A DNA stretch of 64,000 nt from Tabrizicola sp. (GCA_025458105.1 JALOTD010000012.1:1-64000), one strand, 5' to 3'. Shown: positions 9,147 to 19,460, counted from the stretch's first letter. Numbers and translations: made by a program. Notes: generated from the letters alone by a model not told the origin.

Positions 9147-9150
9147 GCCG

Positions 9151-9369
9151 CTAGTTCTTGAAGATACGCCGCGCGTTGTCCTTCAGGGTCGTTGGCTCCA
9201 TCTCATCCCGAATGCCGATCATCTCGAAATCCTTCCGCCATCGGTCCGGCGTGAACGCGAGCAAGTTGAATCCGAACTGAATCTTATGCTTGAGGATCGT
9301 GTTGGCGTAATGGGTGAAAAACGCTAGAAAGCATTTCGGCAACCAGGCAGACATGTTGAAATGCAGGTT
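9151..9369 (-). pseudogene. Amidohydrolase_2 family C-terminal remnant
   Basis: The last about 72 codons before the stop at 9151 read like the C terminus of a metal-dependent amidohydrolase: NLHFNMSAW, HYANTILKHKIQFG, FTPDRWRKDFEMIGI and LKDNARRIF. The expected catalytic Asp region after IQFG (usually GSDFP) reads GFNLL, so the active-site residue is lost. The upstream 3/4 of such a gene is absent; further upstream the frame is unrelated. This is a decayed fragment next to an IS scar. Confidence 0.6.
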
Positions 9370-9627
9370 CGGCTTGTGCTGAGCCGCCGCGCATTGCGTG
9401 CGCTTAGCCGGGCCAATCAACCTGAAAGGGATCAGGATGTCGGAATTGTCCACTGCCAGCCGCGCCACATTCTTGTTCGAATGGCGATAGAGCTTGTCTC
9501 CCGTTCGGCATCCATCCGGAAGAGCACCGCCGCGATTGTAAGCGCACGGCAATGGCCCGCTTTTCCAGGAACTCTTGGAGGCGCTCCCTGGCGTCCGGCG
9601 TGATCTCGGGTATAGACTCATTTATCT

Positions 9628-10205
9628 TCAAAGCCAGAACATGACGGTTGCTGCGAGTGCGCCGGCGGACAGGAAGGTGTTGGCGCATCAGTCATTGCAG
9701 GTTGCGACTCTGAGCCAGTTTTTCAGGTGGCCGAACATGATCTCGATGAGGTTGCGCCGTTTGTAGCGGCGCTTGTCACAGCGGACGGCCTTGCCGCAAG
9801 GCATCCGGCCTAGGATGCAGGGCTTTATCCCGTTGTCTTTCAACGCTTCCCTGAACCAGTCGGCGTCGTAGCCCCGGTCTGAAATCAACCATTCTGCATC
9901 GGGCAGGCTGCCCAGCAGGGCGGCGGCACCGGTGTAGTCGCTGACCCGCCGTCATAAAGACCTTCAGGGGCCGCCCCCTGGCGTCGGTTATGTCATGCAG
10001 TGTAGCGTTCAGCCCGCCCTTCGTGCGCGCGATCAGACGCCCGCGTTGGTCGTCGTCCCCCCTCTTTTCCTGCAGGCTCGAAGCCGTGCGGTGCGCCTTG
10101 AGCTGAGTCGCTTCAATCATGATGGTCTTCTCGTCGCTGCCCTAGGAGGCCAGTCCCTCCATCATCCTTGGGCCAACCCCGGTTCTCGCAGGCGCGATTG
10201 AACCA
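9628..10205 (-). pseudogene. Decayed IS5-family (IS427-like) transposase
   Basis: DDE transposase fragments on the minus strand: MIEATQLKAHRTASSL, GRLIARTKGGLNATLHDITD, ISDRGYDADWFREAL, RRYKRRNLIEIMFGHLKNW and CANTFLSAGALAATVMFWL. At least three lesions are visible. An in-frame TAG precedes GSDEKTIMIEA. A 5-bp loss of a tandem GGTCA after FMTAGQ shifts the frame near 9947. An in-frame TGA follows RVATCND where the family has Arg, consistent with CGA to TGA. The 5' third is not recognisable, and I could not identify terminal inverted repeats. Confidence 0.85.
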
Positions 10206-10536
10206 GTGGCGCTGCGCCTGCTCAACCTTACTGAGTTCGCGCAGGACACTTTGTTCTGCATGACGAATTGCTACCGGAATACTGTTTCATCCGCCTCGAA
10301 GGCGCCGACCTCCTGCCGGCGCGCCAAGGTTCGACGGATCCGAATGCCCACAGCGGGCAAAGACATATAGCCCGACAAGACCAGCAACCAGGTTCGGCAT
10401 TGCCGGATTTCCGCTTGCTGGGGACCCGCTACGGTTCAACCGGCTGGATTAAGGAGTGCTTTGTCGCCAGAATGCCTGCAGCTGTCCGACCCGGCAGCCG
10501 CCCTGGAACAAGCAGTTGGCCTCTCTGACACAGACA
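10206..10536. other. Unassigned stretch between IS remnant and polysaccharide polymerase gene
   Basis: No open frame with family resemblance on either strand. It probably contains the eroded 5' end of the IS element and the promoter of the following gene. I see no clear sigma-70 boxes. Confidence 0.5.
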
Positions 10537-11880
10537 ATGCCAAGACCACAGGATTCGACCGGTGCGGCGGCAACCGCCCCGATCATTCTGGTGCTTTTTC
10601 TACTCAGCCTGATTATGCCAAGTTACTTCTTTCTGGGTGGAATGCGACTGACACCAACCAGACTTCTCTTGCTGGCCACCTTCATTCCGTTGCTGATCCG
10701 GCTTCTGACCGGCGCTGCCGGACGGATACGGGCCAGTGACGTGTTTCTGATGCTGTTCAGTATCTGGATGGTCTTAACCCTGGTTTATCATCACGGCATG
10801 GAACGTTTCCCCTATGCGATGATCAGTGTAGTCGAACTGCTTGGCGGATACCTGATCGGTCGGGTGTTGGTGCGAAACGCTACCGATTTTACCTTGCTGT
10901 TCCGCTGCGCATTCTGGGTGCTTGTGGTCCTTTTCCCGTTCGTGATTGTCGAGCTGCTGACGGACCGCAACATCCTTCAAGAGATCTCACGTCTTGCCTT
11001 TCCGACCTACGTCAAGGCAGATTCTTCCTACGGTCGGATCGGGCTGAACCGCGTGATGGCCGGGTTCGAGCACCCGATTCTATACGGTTTGTTCTGCGCA
11101 GCGGTATTTGGCCCGATTCTCGCGGTCCTGAACCGCGGCCTGCTGTCCTGGATTTTATTGGTGCTGTTCCTGGGCTTCATGACGTTTGCATCCCTTTCTT
11201 CTGCCCCCTTGCTGGCTTTGGCCATTCAACTGGGCCTAATGGCATGGGGCTGGATGACAGGAGGCCGCTGGTGGGTGCTGGTGGCGCTTGGAACGCTGAT
11301 GTATGTGACCGTCGACCTACTGTCGAACCGGACACCGGTTACCATTCTTATCAACTATATCACTTTTGATCCAGGCACCGCTTGGACCCGCATCCTGATC
11401 TGGGAATACGGCTCGGCCGAAGTCTGGCGGCATCCATTTGTAGGCATTGGCATGAACGACTGGATCAGACCATCCTGGTTGACAAGCTCGGTCGACAACT
11501 TCTGGTTGGTGGTCGGGATGCGACATGGAGCTGTTGGCGCAGTGCTGGTGATGGCGGCGCTTGGAGCAAGTCTCTGGGCAGTCATGCGGGCAAAAGGGCT
11601 CGAAGGCCAACTAGCCCAACTGCGTCGTAACTATGTGCTGGCGCTCGTTGCAACCTATGTCGTGCTCTGCACTGTCCACATATGGGGCGACAGCAGTAGT
11701 ATGATTCTGCTCCTGATCGGCGCCGGTGTCTGGCTGTCTGAACCCGTCCACATCACCCGGACGCAAGCTGCAGTTCCGTCAAAGAGACCGGAAAGGACGC
11801 TTCCATACAGCAGGTTTCCGCTGAAAACGCGGCACTTACCCGCAAATGGTGCCGTTAGCCGCACTGAGACGCGTCGATGA
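10537..11880 (+). CDS. O-antigen polymerase/ligase-like membrane protein
   Basis: 447 residues from the ATG at 10537 ([15 protein letters not shown]). About eleven hydrophobic membrane segments are visible, the first at [18 protein letters not shown] large periplasmic loop ([33 protein letters not shown]) carries the RILIWE and HPFVGIG signatures of the Wzy_C/WaaL family. Such proteins polymerise lipid-linked oligosaccharide repeats or ligate chains. Here it most likely polymerises the exopolysaccharide made by this region. The next gene overlaps its stop in the open frame, but its likely true start is 86 bp downstream. Confidence 0.8.
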   Translation: MPRPQDSTGAAATAPIILVLFLLSLIMPSYFFLGGMRLTPTRLLLLATFIPLLIRLLTGAAGRIRASDVFLMLFSIWMVLTLVYHHGMERFPYAMISVVELLGGYLIGRVLVRNATDFTLLFRCAFWVLVVLFPFVIVELLTDRNILQEISRLAFPTYVKADSSYGRIGLNRVMAGFEHPILYGLFCAAVFGPILAVLNRGLLSWILLVLFLGFMTFASLSSAPLLALAIQLGLMAWGWMTGGRWWVLVALGTLMYVTVDLLSNRTPVTILINYITFDPGTAWTRILIWEYGSAEVWRHPFVGIGMNDWIRPSWLTSSVDNFWLVVGMRHGAVGAVLVMAALGASLWAVMRAKGLEGQLAQLRRNYVLALVATYVVLCTVHIWGDSSSMILLLIGAGVWLSEPVHITRTQAAVPSKRPERTLPYSRFPLKTRHLPANGAVSRTETRR

Positions 11881-11966
11881 CACAACCTTGTCGCAATTCA
11901 GACGCTTCACAGCCCAGTTTCGCTCGCAGAGACAAACCTAAGAATTCGACACGCTGGAGTCCAAAG

Positions 11967-13619
11967 ATGAAAACAGTCGTCGCTTCGTTGGCCTTGATGG
12001 CCGCCCTGACCCAAACCTCACCGGTACTGGCTGCAACCTTCTACGTCGCTCCGAAAGGCGCAGCGGTTTCGGGCGTACCGGACGGATCGTTATCCAAGCC
12101 CTTCGCGACCGTCGCGGATGCCTTTGCAAGTGGCAGGGTAAGGGGAGGCGACACCATCCTGCTTAAAGATGGCTCGCATGGCGGACTAGCGTTGTACCAG
12201 ACGGCCTTCTCCGCTCCTGTCACTATTGCATCGCAGAACGACAAGAAGGCACATGTAGACTGGATTTCCATTCGCGGAGCTTCGTCAAATCTGACGTTTG
12301 AGCGATTGACGGTCTGGCCAACCGACATCGCCAGTGTTCCATCCAGGAACTTGGTCGAGACCTCTGGCGAAGCTTCACAGATCGTCGTCCGCGGCCTCGA
12401 TATCCGTAGCGCCTCGGATGCTGCGAACTATCTGCAATGGTCGGCAGCAACGTGGAACGCGCGAGTCGTGCACGGAATCAGTCTAGGTGGTAGGGGTGAC
12501 CTTGCCGAATCAAACCAGCTGACCGCCGTCTACACGGGCATTGTCTTGAACGGGGCCGGTTCAGTGGCGATCAATAATGTGGTTGATGGTTTCAACGGAG
12601 ATGCCCTCCGCCCGCTTGGCAATAACACCGTGTTGCGCGGTAACCTCGTCAAGAACTGTGTCGTCACCGACGAAAATCATGATGATGGCATACAGGGCTT
12701 CAAGTCTGGTGGGGGCGTGATTGCAGGGGTCGTGATCGAACGAAACACCATCTTGGAGTGGACTGCCGCTCCAACGCACCCGTTGCGCTGCAGCCTGCAG
12801 GGCATGTTCCTTTCCGACGCGACCTACGACAATTTGCTGGTCGCAAACAACCTAGTCGCTACTTCGCAGTATCATGGCATAACGCTGAGTGGCGGCCGCA
12901 ATTCCAAGATCGTCAACAATACTGTCGTGAATATAAAGGGCGAAACTGGGCCCTATCCATGGCTGAAGATTTGGGACACTCCGACGCCGGTAAATGTGCT
13001 CGTTGCCAACAATCTTGCAATGAGCTTGTCAGGACCGGCCGTCGGCGAGAGCGCACTGAAATTCCGCAGCAACTCGGTCATCGGTACCCCAGGCGCAGTA
13101 TTCGAGCAACCTGCATCGCAGAATTACTTTCCCAAGTCCGCAAGCGGGTTCATAGATTCAGCAGATGCTAAAGAAGCTCCTCTTCTAGACATTCTTGGCA
13201 TTCCACGGCCCTCCGGTGCTGCGCCAGACCGGGGCGCCTTTGAGGTCGTTCAGGGCAGCTCAACACCTACCCCTACCCCTACCCCTACACCTACACCTAC
13301 ACCTACACCTACCCCTACACCTACACCTACACCTACCCCTACACCTACCCCTACACCTACCCCTACACCTACCCCTACCCCTACTCCTACACCTACCCCT
13401 ACTCCTACACCTACCCCTACTCCTACCCCGATCCCTATTCCTATTCCTACACCTGTGCCGACACCCACTCCGGTGTCGCCGCCACCTGTGGCATCGCTTC
13501 CGGGTTTGCGACCACCCATTTTTGGGCTTCCAGTCCTGGCACCGCCGCCGGCAACAGCGCCCCGTCCAGTGTTCGGGAACAATATCTGGGATGTTATTCG
13601 TTTGATCACCGGCAGATAG
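11967..13619 (+). CDS. Secreted right-handed beta-helix protein with Thr-Pro repeat tail
   Basis: The ATG at 11967 ([23 protein letters not shown]) begins a clear signal peptide preceded by a GGAG; the frame is open upstream to 11877. 550 residues. After the signal comes [28 protein letters not shown], typical of pectate-lyase/chondroitinase-B-like parallel beta-helix proteins. Repeated short strands with Asn ladders follow ([31 protein letters not shown]). Residues about 430-490 are an almost pure Thr-Pro array, then a Pro-rich C terminus. It probably acts on or binds the secreted polysaccharide: a lyase, epimerase or surface protein. I cannot name catalytic residues. Confidence 0.75.
   Translation: MKTVVASLALMAALTQTSPVLAATFYVAPKGAAVSGVPDGSLSKPFATVADAFASGRVRGGDTILLKDGSHGGLALYQTAFSAPVTIASQNDKKAHVDWISIRGASSNLTFERLTVWPTDIASVPSRNLVETSGEASQIVVRGLDIRSASDAANYLQWSAATWNARVVHGISLGGRGDLAESNQLTAVYTGIVLNGAGSVAINNVVDGFNGDALRPLGNNTVLRGNLVKNCVVTDENHDDGIQGFKSGGGVIAGVVIERNTILEWTAAPTHPLRCSLQGMFLSDATYDNLLVANNLVATSQYHGITLSGGRNSKIVNNTVVNIKGETGPYPWLKIWDTPTPVNVLVANNLAMSLSGPAVGESALKFRSNSVIGTPGAVFEQPASQNYFPKSASGFIDSADAKEAPLLDILGIPRPSGAAPDRGAFEVVQGSSTPTPTPTPTPTPTPTPTPTPTPTPTPTPTPTPTPTPTPTPTPTPTPTPTPTPTPTPIPIPIPTPVPTPTPVSPPPVASLPGLRPPIFGLPVLAPPPATAPRPVFGNNIWDVIRLITGR
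13263..13430 (+). repeat. Hexanucleotide tandem repeat coding for about 28 Thr-Pro units
   Basis: Imperfect tandem array of ACNCCT hexamers, 168 bp, in frame inside the beta-helix gene, with variation mainly at third positions (ACA, ACC, ACT). It continues as less regular Pro-x pairs to about 13480. The unit length is a multiple of three, so slippage changes tail length without frameshift. Confidence 0.9.
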
Positions 13620-13660
13620 CGCAAGTTGAAGCCTGAAAGACAAAGCTACCGATCCAGAGG

Positions 13661-13687
13661 TTGACGGCAGGCTATCTCTGCCGTTAA
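13661..13687 (+). terminator. Possible terminator hairpin after the beta-helix gene
   Basis: Stem TTGACGGCAG paired with CTGCCGTTAA (one G-T pair) and a 7-base loop, 42 bp after the stop codon. No U run follows, so intrinsic termination is only plausible. Confidence 0.35.
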
Positions 13688-13742
13688 CCGGGACTAAGTG
13701 AAAAGATCTGCCGGGTTAGGGTGTCTTGAAAGCCTGTGACGC

Positions 13743-15539
13743 ATGATAGTCGTTTATCGGCAAATCTTTGACCTGCTAGACCAAGCAGAGCGTCGTCAGT
13801 TCTATATCCTCTTGGCCCTGGTCATCCTGATGGCGTTGATCGACCTTATCGGGGTGGCTGCGGTTCTACCCTTCCTTGCGGTCGCTGCCGACCCCGCCAG
13901 GATCCACGAAAACGAGCTCCTGAGATGGCTTTACGAAGCAAGCGGGGTGACAACCGAAGCCGGTTTCATTCTGTTGCTCGGGGTCCTGGTGTTTTCCTTC
14001 ATTCTTTTCGGCCTTTCCGTAAAGTTGATCTCCCAGTATCGCATCATTCGCTTCAGTCACTTACGCAACCATAGCCTGTCGCGCGGCCTGCTCAGGCGCT
14101 ATCTGGCGCAGCCGTACGTCTGGTTCCTTGGCCAAAACAGCGCTGACTTGGGTGCGGCAATCCTTGCAGAGTGCGACAAGGTTGTAGGCTATGCCCTAAT
14201 TCCGGCAATGCGGGTTCTTGCGAACTTCGTTTCACTTGTCTTCCTCATCGGTCTGCTTGTGGCAATCAGTCCAATCGTTGCTGCCGTTGCGGCGCTCGGT
14301 GTCGGCGGGGCCTATGCAGTCATCTTCCTGTTTGTCCGCCACCGTCTTGGCGTTCTGGGTGACGATCTGGTTGCAGCAAACGCGGCGCGGCACCGGATGG
14401 CTCTGGAAGCGTTCGGCGGCATCAAGGATGTAAAGCTTCTGCATTTGGAAGGTCGCTACGCTGAGCGCTATGATGGTCCCTCATTGCTTTTTGCTGAGTC
14501 CTCGGCCTCCAGCCAAGTGATCGGAGAGCTTCCGCGTTTCCTTTTGGAGGCCGTAGCTTTCGGTGGGTTGGTCTTGATGATTCTAGCCCTATTGGTTCTA
14601 CAAGATGGGCGCCTGGCTGACATCTTGCCGATATTGGGCGTCTTTGGTTTCGCGGTTCTGAAGATCTTCCCATCCGTTCAGCAGATCTATCACAGTCTTA
14701 CGCTGATACGCTTTATTTCGCCAATGCTGACAAAGCTGCACAGAGACCTTACGGGTGGTGCGCTTCCAGCCGCAGCCGGACCATATGCCCCTTTTGCGAC
14801 ACCACTGCCCCTAAACGAAAAGTTGGAACTGCGGGATGTGCAGTTTTCATATCCAGGCGGAGCCACACCGACGTTGCAAGGTCTTACGCTGACAATTCCA
14901 GCGCTTAGCACTGTCGGCTTTGTGGGTGGAACCGGGGCGGGCAAGACCACGGCTATCGACATCATCCTTGGCCTACTGGTCCCAGACCAAGGAACGGTCG
15001 TTGTGGACGGGCAGACACTGACCGCAGAAAGCCGCCGGGCCTGGCAACGTTCCATTGGTTATGTCCCGCAACAGATATTCCTGATTGACGACAGCCTTGC
15101 CGCGAACATTGCCTTTGGAATCCCGCCAGAGCAGATTGATCGTGCGGCTGTCGAGCGTGCGGCCCGACTGGCTGAATTGCATGACTTCATCACTACAGAC
15201 TTGCCACAGGGCTACGATACGATTGTCGGCGAACGTGGGGTCAGGCTGTCAGGTGGCCAGCGACAGCGGATAGGTATTGCACGTGCGCTTTACCACGATC
15301 CGGGAATTCTTATCTTCGACGAGGCGACATCGGCATTGGATAATGTGACCGAGCGCGCTGTTATCGAAGCTGTCCGGAACATAGGCCACGCAAAAACCAT
15401 CATCATGATCGCCCATCGGCTGACGACAGTCCGCGACTGCGACACGATTTTCCTGCTTGAAGCTGGTCGATTGGCTGCGGAGGGAGATTTCGAAACACTG
15501 GTCGCAAACAACGCCGCTTTCCGAAAGATGGCATCCTAG
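13743..15539 (+). CDS. ABC transporter, fused permease and ATPase (oligosaccharide flippase-like)
   Basis: 598 residues. The N-terminal about 330 residues hold six hydrophobic segments of an exporter-type membrane domain. The ATPase domain from about 345 has Walker A GGTGAGKTT (about residue 396), signature LSGGQRQRIGIARALY (about 502), Walker B ILIFDEATSAL and the H-loop IAHRLTT. The layout matches MsbA/PglK-like half-transporters that flip lipid-linked glycans. Placed beside a polymerase and glycosyltransferases, it may export lipid-linked repeat units. The substrate is inferred from context only. Confidence 0.88.
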   Translation: MIVVYRQIFDLLDQAERRQFYILLALVILMALIDLIGVAAVLPFLAVAADPARIHENELLRWLYEASGVTTEAGFILLLGVLVFSFILFGLSVKLISQYRIIRFSHLRNHSLSRGLLRRYLAQPYVWFLGQNSADLGAAILAECDKVVGYALIPAMRVLANFVSLVFLIGLLVAISPIVAAVAALGVGGAYAVIFLFVRHRLGVLGDDLVAANAARHRMALEAFGGIKDVKLLHLEGRYAERYDGPSLLFAESSASSQVIGELPRFLLEAVAFGGLVLMILALLVLQDGRLADILPILGVFGFAVLKIFPSVQQIYHSLTLIRFISPMLTKLHRDLTGGALPAAAGPYAPFATPLPLNEKLELRDVQFSYPGGATPTLQGLTLTIPALSTVGFVGGTGAGKTTAIDIILGLLVPDQGTVVVDGQTLTAESRRAWQRSIGYVPQQIFLIDDSLAANIAFGIPPEQIDRAAVERAARLAELHDFITTDLPQGYDTIVGERGVRLSGGQRQRIGIARALYHDPGILIFDEATSALDNVTERAVIEAVRNIGHAKTIIMIAHRLTTVRDCDTIFLLEAGRLAAEGDFETLVANNAAFRKMAS

Positions 15540-15570
15540 TACGGATGGAACGTCTTGGCCGAAGATAGCA

Positions 15571-17034
15571 TCAGCCGGCTGTTGAAGGTGGTAACTGCAC
15601 GCTGATCACACGTAGCGGGGGTAAGACTTTGTCCGTGGCACCGGGACAGGGTTGAAAGATCTGGGAGCCATCGACGCGAATTTCGCCACCGGCCTGTACA
15701 GAAATCCCGCGAGCTATTGAATTCGAAGCCCCAAGAGCAGGACCCAGATCGACATCACCTCCAACAACCACTGCTATGTTCGACATGGTAAGTTGTGACG
15801 GCAAGGTCAGGTTGCCCGTGGTCATGACCATGCTTCGCAAGCGGGCATCGCAACGACCTGACGGATCGCCGATGCGTGCTCCGGGTTCCGCAGCGCTCAG
15901 CCCAGTTTCATCGGCGGTCGAAATGACCAAGGCACCTTCGATGCGGGTATGGTCACCAAGCCGGATTGTACAACTGGTTACCAGAGCAATGTCGCGCAAC
16001 GGCGGCGACTCGGCCCATTCTCCGACAATGATCTCGTCCTCGCCTCCGGTCTCGACCTCAGCTCCAGGCTGCTGGCAAAGTACCAAATAAACCAGACCTG
16101 GCGGATAGGCGCGCAAAAGTCGGAATCGAAATGCAGAAAGCTCGACGACGTCGCCGGTCTGCAATCCGCGCACGTCGACACCCACTTCCGCCAGCGGTTC
16201 CAGATCCTGCGCAATCGGGCGCGTGGCGAAGAACGCAGTCTTTTCGACGAACGACGACCTCGGGTCGGCAAAACCTGCCGCAAGGCGCGCCACATATGCG
16301 GCGGTATCCGTCATGATGAGGTTCACCTCGGTGATCCCCATGCAGCCCGCGCCCCTGCACGCCTCGCGACTGGGCAAGCTAAGACTTGGGACGCTAGAGT
16401 TGGGATTTCCTCCCATTGGGAGAACTAAAGCCTGCTGACTGTGTACACAAATCCCGTCGGTCGGCAGTGCGGTGCTGCCGCTCACCCCGATCTTGATGGG
16501 CCCATGGGCGAAAAGTCCTGTCGTGTTGCTGCAGCGGAACGTCGGAGTAACAGTCGCCATGCTGGAACCTCCAGCCGTCCTGCTGTCCAGGCCAAGCAGC
16601 GCCAAGACATAGGAAGAGATCGCAATGCGACCAGACCTGCTTTGCCGAAGTTTGACCAGAACGGCATTCGCAGAACTGCCTGAGTCCAGGTCGGAAAGGG
16701 TACCATTGTCCGGATCATACGACATGGATCGCACAACGATTGCCGGGTCAGTGCGCAAGCTTTCCGGATCAACCGACAAGTTCACGGCCGCAATCTTTAG
16801 CGCTGCAGCTTCTGCAGCCTCGGCTGTCTCGCCGCGCGCCAAGGCCGAGGCCCCAGCATGCGCAGCTGCATCCGCAGTAAACCTCAAGATAGCTTGGCTG
16901 CGATAGAGATTGGTCGCATCGATAACAATTAGCATGCACACCGCAATTGCAGCGAGAGAGATCAAGGCAAGGACTGTAGCCCCACCTGATTCGTCCCGCA
17001 GAAATGCGCGGGCCTTACCTGCCGAACCTCGCAT
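15571..17034 (-). CDS. TadG-like Flp pilus assembly protein
   Basis: 487 residues. The N-terminal segment DESGGATVLALISLAAIAVCMLIVIDATNLY is the single membrane helix of TadG-type proteins, followed by the helical ALRFTADAAAHAGASALA-like region (here AILRFTADAAAHAGASAL). The remainder is a periplasmic domain without motifs I can name. Its start codon overlaps the tadE-like stop as ATGA, so the two are translated together. No other tad genes (ATPase, prepilin, prepilin peptidase) are in the window. The pair may belong to a pilus locus elsewhere or be a specialised minor pilin set. Confidence 0.7.
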   Translation of the reverse strand: MRGSAGKARAFLRDESGGATVLALISLAAIAVCMLIVIDATNLYRSQAILRFTADAAAHAGASALARGETAEAAEAAALKIAAVNLSVDPESLRTDPAIVVRSMSYDPDNGTLSDLDSGSSANAVLVKLRQSRSGRIAISSYVLALLGLDSRTAGGSSMATVTPTFRCSNTTGLFAHGPIKIGVSGSTALPTDGICVHSQQALVLPMGGNPNSSVPSLSLPSREACRGAGCMGITEVNLIMTDTAAYVARLAAGFADPRSSFVEKTAFFATRPIAQDLEPLAEVGVDVRGLQTGDVVELSAFRFRLLRAYPPGLVYLVLCQQPGAEVETGGEDEIIVGEWAESPPLRDIALVTSCTIRLGDHTRIEGALVISTADETGLSAAEPGARIGDPSGRCDARLRSMVMTTGNLTLPSQLTMSNIAVVVGGDVDLGPALGASNSIARGISVQAGGEIRVDGSQIFQPCPGATDKVLPPLRVISVQLPPSTAG

Positions 17035-17444
17035 CAGATGGGCTCAAGCGCGTGTGAAACCGTGACAGAGAGCCGATCATTTAGCGCACGGCTCAGAACA
17101 CCAAAAGGGACAAGTTCGGCCAAGTCTGCCGTGACCCTCACCGTTACCGTTTGCGCCTCAGCATCCACTTGCACCAACACTTCAGGTGTGTAGCTGCCCT
17201 GACGCAGAAGATTAGAAGCAAAGACCTCTGCGGCATCTGCATCAAGGGCGTGTCGGGACACGATCCGTGCCGTCTGCAAGGATACGTCCATCATGTTCGA
17301 TTGCCGGACGAAGATTGACGCCGTATCGGTGGCAAGTACGATCAGACCCATGTAAACAGGCAAAAGTACTGTGAATTCAATGGTGGCGTTGCCCTCTTCT
17401 GCGGACAGGAACCCACGGACGATGCTTGCCAGGGTCTTCAACAT
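17034..17444 (-). CDS. TadE-like pilus assembly protein
   Basis: 136 residues from the ATG at 17444 (MLKTLASIVRGFLSAEEGNATIEFTVLLPVY), which has a GGAG about 7 bases upstream; the frame is open further to 17585. EEGNATIEFTVLLPVYMGLIVLATD is the TadE signature, comprising a prepilin-like Glu and a single transmembrane helix. Such proteins are minor pseudopilins of the Flp/Tad system in the inner membrane. It overlaps the downstream tadG-like gene by four bases. Confidence 0.75.
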   Translation of the reverse strand: MLKTLASIVRGFLSAEEGNATIEFTVLLPVYMGLIVLATDTASIFVRQSNMMDVSLQTARIVSRHALDADAAEVFASNLLRQGSYTPEVLVQVDAEAQTVTVRVTADLAELVPFGVLSRALNDRLSVTVSHALEPI

Positions 17445-17867
17445 GCCTTCTCCAGGTTGTGCGGCCACCGTTGCGAATCCTTCTTCAAAGAGTGCCATAG
17501 AATATGGCAACACAGCGGCATTGTGGAGAAGGGTGCCAGAATAGGCGGTCAACAGCCGAGACTGTTGCCCGGAAACCGTTGCCACACTGCTATGCGAGAC
17601 AGAGTTAGGGCGAAGATCGCATGAAGAGGCCGTTCAATAGCTCAACTTGTCCTCGCGTCGACTGGACTTTATCGGGGGTTTGTCTTGGGACAGGAAGTTG
17701 CTGCTCGCAAAGGTCTGGATACGCGGGGCAAGCTTGTCAATTATACCACGAAACCAATCGCCTAGAGGCCACCTACCGACGTATGGCTTGGGCGACAGGC
17801 GAAGTCTCAGACACGCAACCACTACACGGTTGTGTTGTTGCCTATGGCCAAAGCTTCGGACCTTCGC
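17445..17867. other. Intergenic stretch with no supported gene
   Basis: Presumably holds the tadE-like promoter. Short frames on both strands show no resemblance to known families or plausible ribosome binding sites. Confidence 0.5.
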
Positions 17868-18065
17868 TCAACCACGATTCCGGGTAAGTGCAATGGAAAT
17901 CGCTTCGCGAGGCAGACAGGCAACGACCAGGCCGTACAGAATGCCCACGAGACCGCCGCTTACATATGCCATCATTGCAGCAGCCAGACCACCACCAAAC
18001 AAAAGCACGCCGCCCGCTGTAAACACACCAGCGACCATTCCGATGACCACAAGCCCCAGTGCCAT
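17868..18065 (-). CDS. Small hydrophobic membrane protein
   Basis: 65 residues from the ATG at 18065, which has GGAGG about 8 bases upstream; longer readings to 18176 lack such a site. Two glycine-rich hydrophobic segments (MALGLVVIGMVAGVFTAGGVLLF and AAAMMAYVSGGLVGILYGLVVACL) suggest a two-helix membrane protein. The short polar tail ends in RNRG. The function is unknown. It is divergent from the glycosyltransferase gene. Confidence 0.55.
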   Translation of the reverse strand: MALGLVVIGMVAGVFTAGGVLLFGGGLAAAMMAYVSGGLVGILYGLVVACLPREAISIALTRNRG

Positions 18066-18273
18066 GTTCCAACCCTCCGCGCGAGCTGTGTGTCCTAGAT
18101 CACACAAGAATGCGGCCAAAACGAGGCTACAAGATGCATAACGCCTACAATTTGCATGATCTTGCCTAGCGACCATCGATCCTGGGCCATAGCTTGGCCC
18201 ATTTGCCGTGGTCGGCTAATCAGGATAGACCCGCGTACATCCGCTATGTGATTAATTGAAAACGGAGTTCTTT

Positions 18274-19460
18274 GTGGCAGCTCTCAGTCCAAACCGACGC
18301 ATCCTCATCTTGGTTGAGAACTTGCCAGTTCCGCTTGATCGACGCGTTTGGCTTGAAGCCACAACGCTTGTTCAGGCGGGCTACGAAGTCAACGTGATCT
18401 GTCCCACAGGACGCGGATGGGATAAGTCGTTCGAAATCATCGAGAATGTGCATATCTGGCGCTATCCTGAACCGCCCGAGGCCCATTCTGGTGCATTTGC
18501 CTACGCAAAGGAATGGGGTTTGGCGTTGTGGCACATGGCGCGCCTCATGCGCGTTGTTCGACGGGAACGGGGGTTCGACGTCATTCAGGGCTGCAATCCA
18601 CCCGACCTGCTGTTCCTGCTGTCCCTTTTGTGGCGGCCGCGAGGCATACGATTCCTGTTTGATCACCATGATGTCTGTTGTACAACATCATGCGACTGTG
18701 CGAACGACTGACCTTCGCCACTGCGTCCGTCTCCATCGCCACCAACGAAAGTTTCCGGCGCGTGGCCCTGCAGCGCGGCGGCATGAAGCCCGAAGATGTC
18801 TTTGTCGTTCGCTCTGCCCCCAGGATTGAGACTTTTCTGCCTGGCCCGGGCGACCCTTCTGTACGGCAGGGAGCGAAGACAGTGCTGGGCTATGTCGGTG
18901 TGATTGGTCAGCAAGAAGGTATGGACCTTCTCATTGCAGCTGTGGCGCATCTGGTAGGCGCGCTTGGCCATTCCGACACTCATGCCGTGATCGTCGGCTT
19001 TGGTCCTGCTCTGGAGGAGGTGCAAGCAGATGTCGCAGCGCGCGGTCTTTCAGGACACTTCACCTTTACAGGTCCGCTTTACGGAGAGGCCCTGCTGAAT
19101 GCCTTGAACGCCATTGATATTGGTGTTGCCCCAGATCCGAAAAACCCGATGAACGACATTTCTACCATGAATAAAGTCATGGAATACATGGCATTGGAAA
19201 AGCCAGTTGTGCAATTTGATCTGACCGAGGGGCGGGCATCAGCCGAAGAGGCCTCGCTCTATGCCGTGCGGAACGATCCTGTTGATTTCGCTGAAAAGAT
19301 AGCCTGGCTCATCGAGAGGCCGGATGAGCGTTTACGTATGGGTCGGTTGGGTCGCCGGCGAGTGATGGAGCGGCTGTCCTGGGCACATTCGGCACCGGCG
19401 CTTTTGGCGGCCTATGACCGGATATATGCTAAAATGGGACGACCATCTCTCTCTGTCTGA
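18274..19460 (+). pseudogene. GT4-type glycosyltransferase, disrupted by deletion with frameshift
   Basis: The first part (GTG at 18274 with GGAG six bases upstream; a TTG at 18256 is an alternative) reads RILILVENLPVPLDRRVWLEA to FLFDHHDVC and stops at 18711. The second part resumes in another frame from about 18678 with YNIMRLCERLTFATASVSIATNESFRR and continues to the end, with VLGYVGVIGQQEGMDLLI and a GT-B C-terminal domain. In this family FDHHDxCPELYxxKF normally precedes the resumed segment, so roughly 15 residues are missing together with the frame. Intact, it would add a sugar from a nucleotide-sugar to the EPS repeat. It may be inactive, or this may be an assembly error. Confidence 0.8.

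Noticed and set aside
9404-9688. Minus-strand frame with INESIPEITPDARERLQEFLEKR
   Set aside because: Looks vaguely enzyme-like but is short, lies between two decayed genes and could not be matched to a family by eye.
13263-13430. Tandem array considered as CRISPR or VNTR
   Set aside because: There are no spacers and the unit is 6 bp in frame, so it is a coding repeat, not a CRISPR array.
13250-13643. Minus-strand frames encoding Gly-Val or Arg-Gly repeats over the Thr-Pro tract
   Set aside because: They arise from the hexamer repeat read in antisense; the plus-strand gene has a signal peptide and a beta-helix domain.
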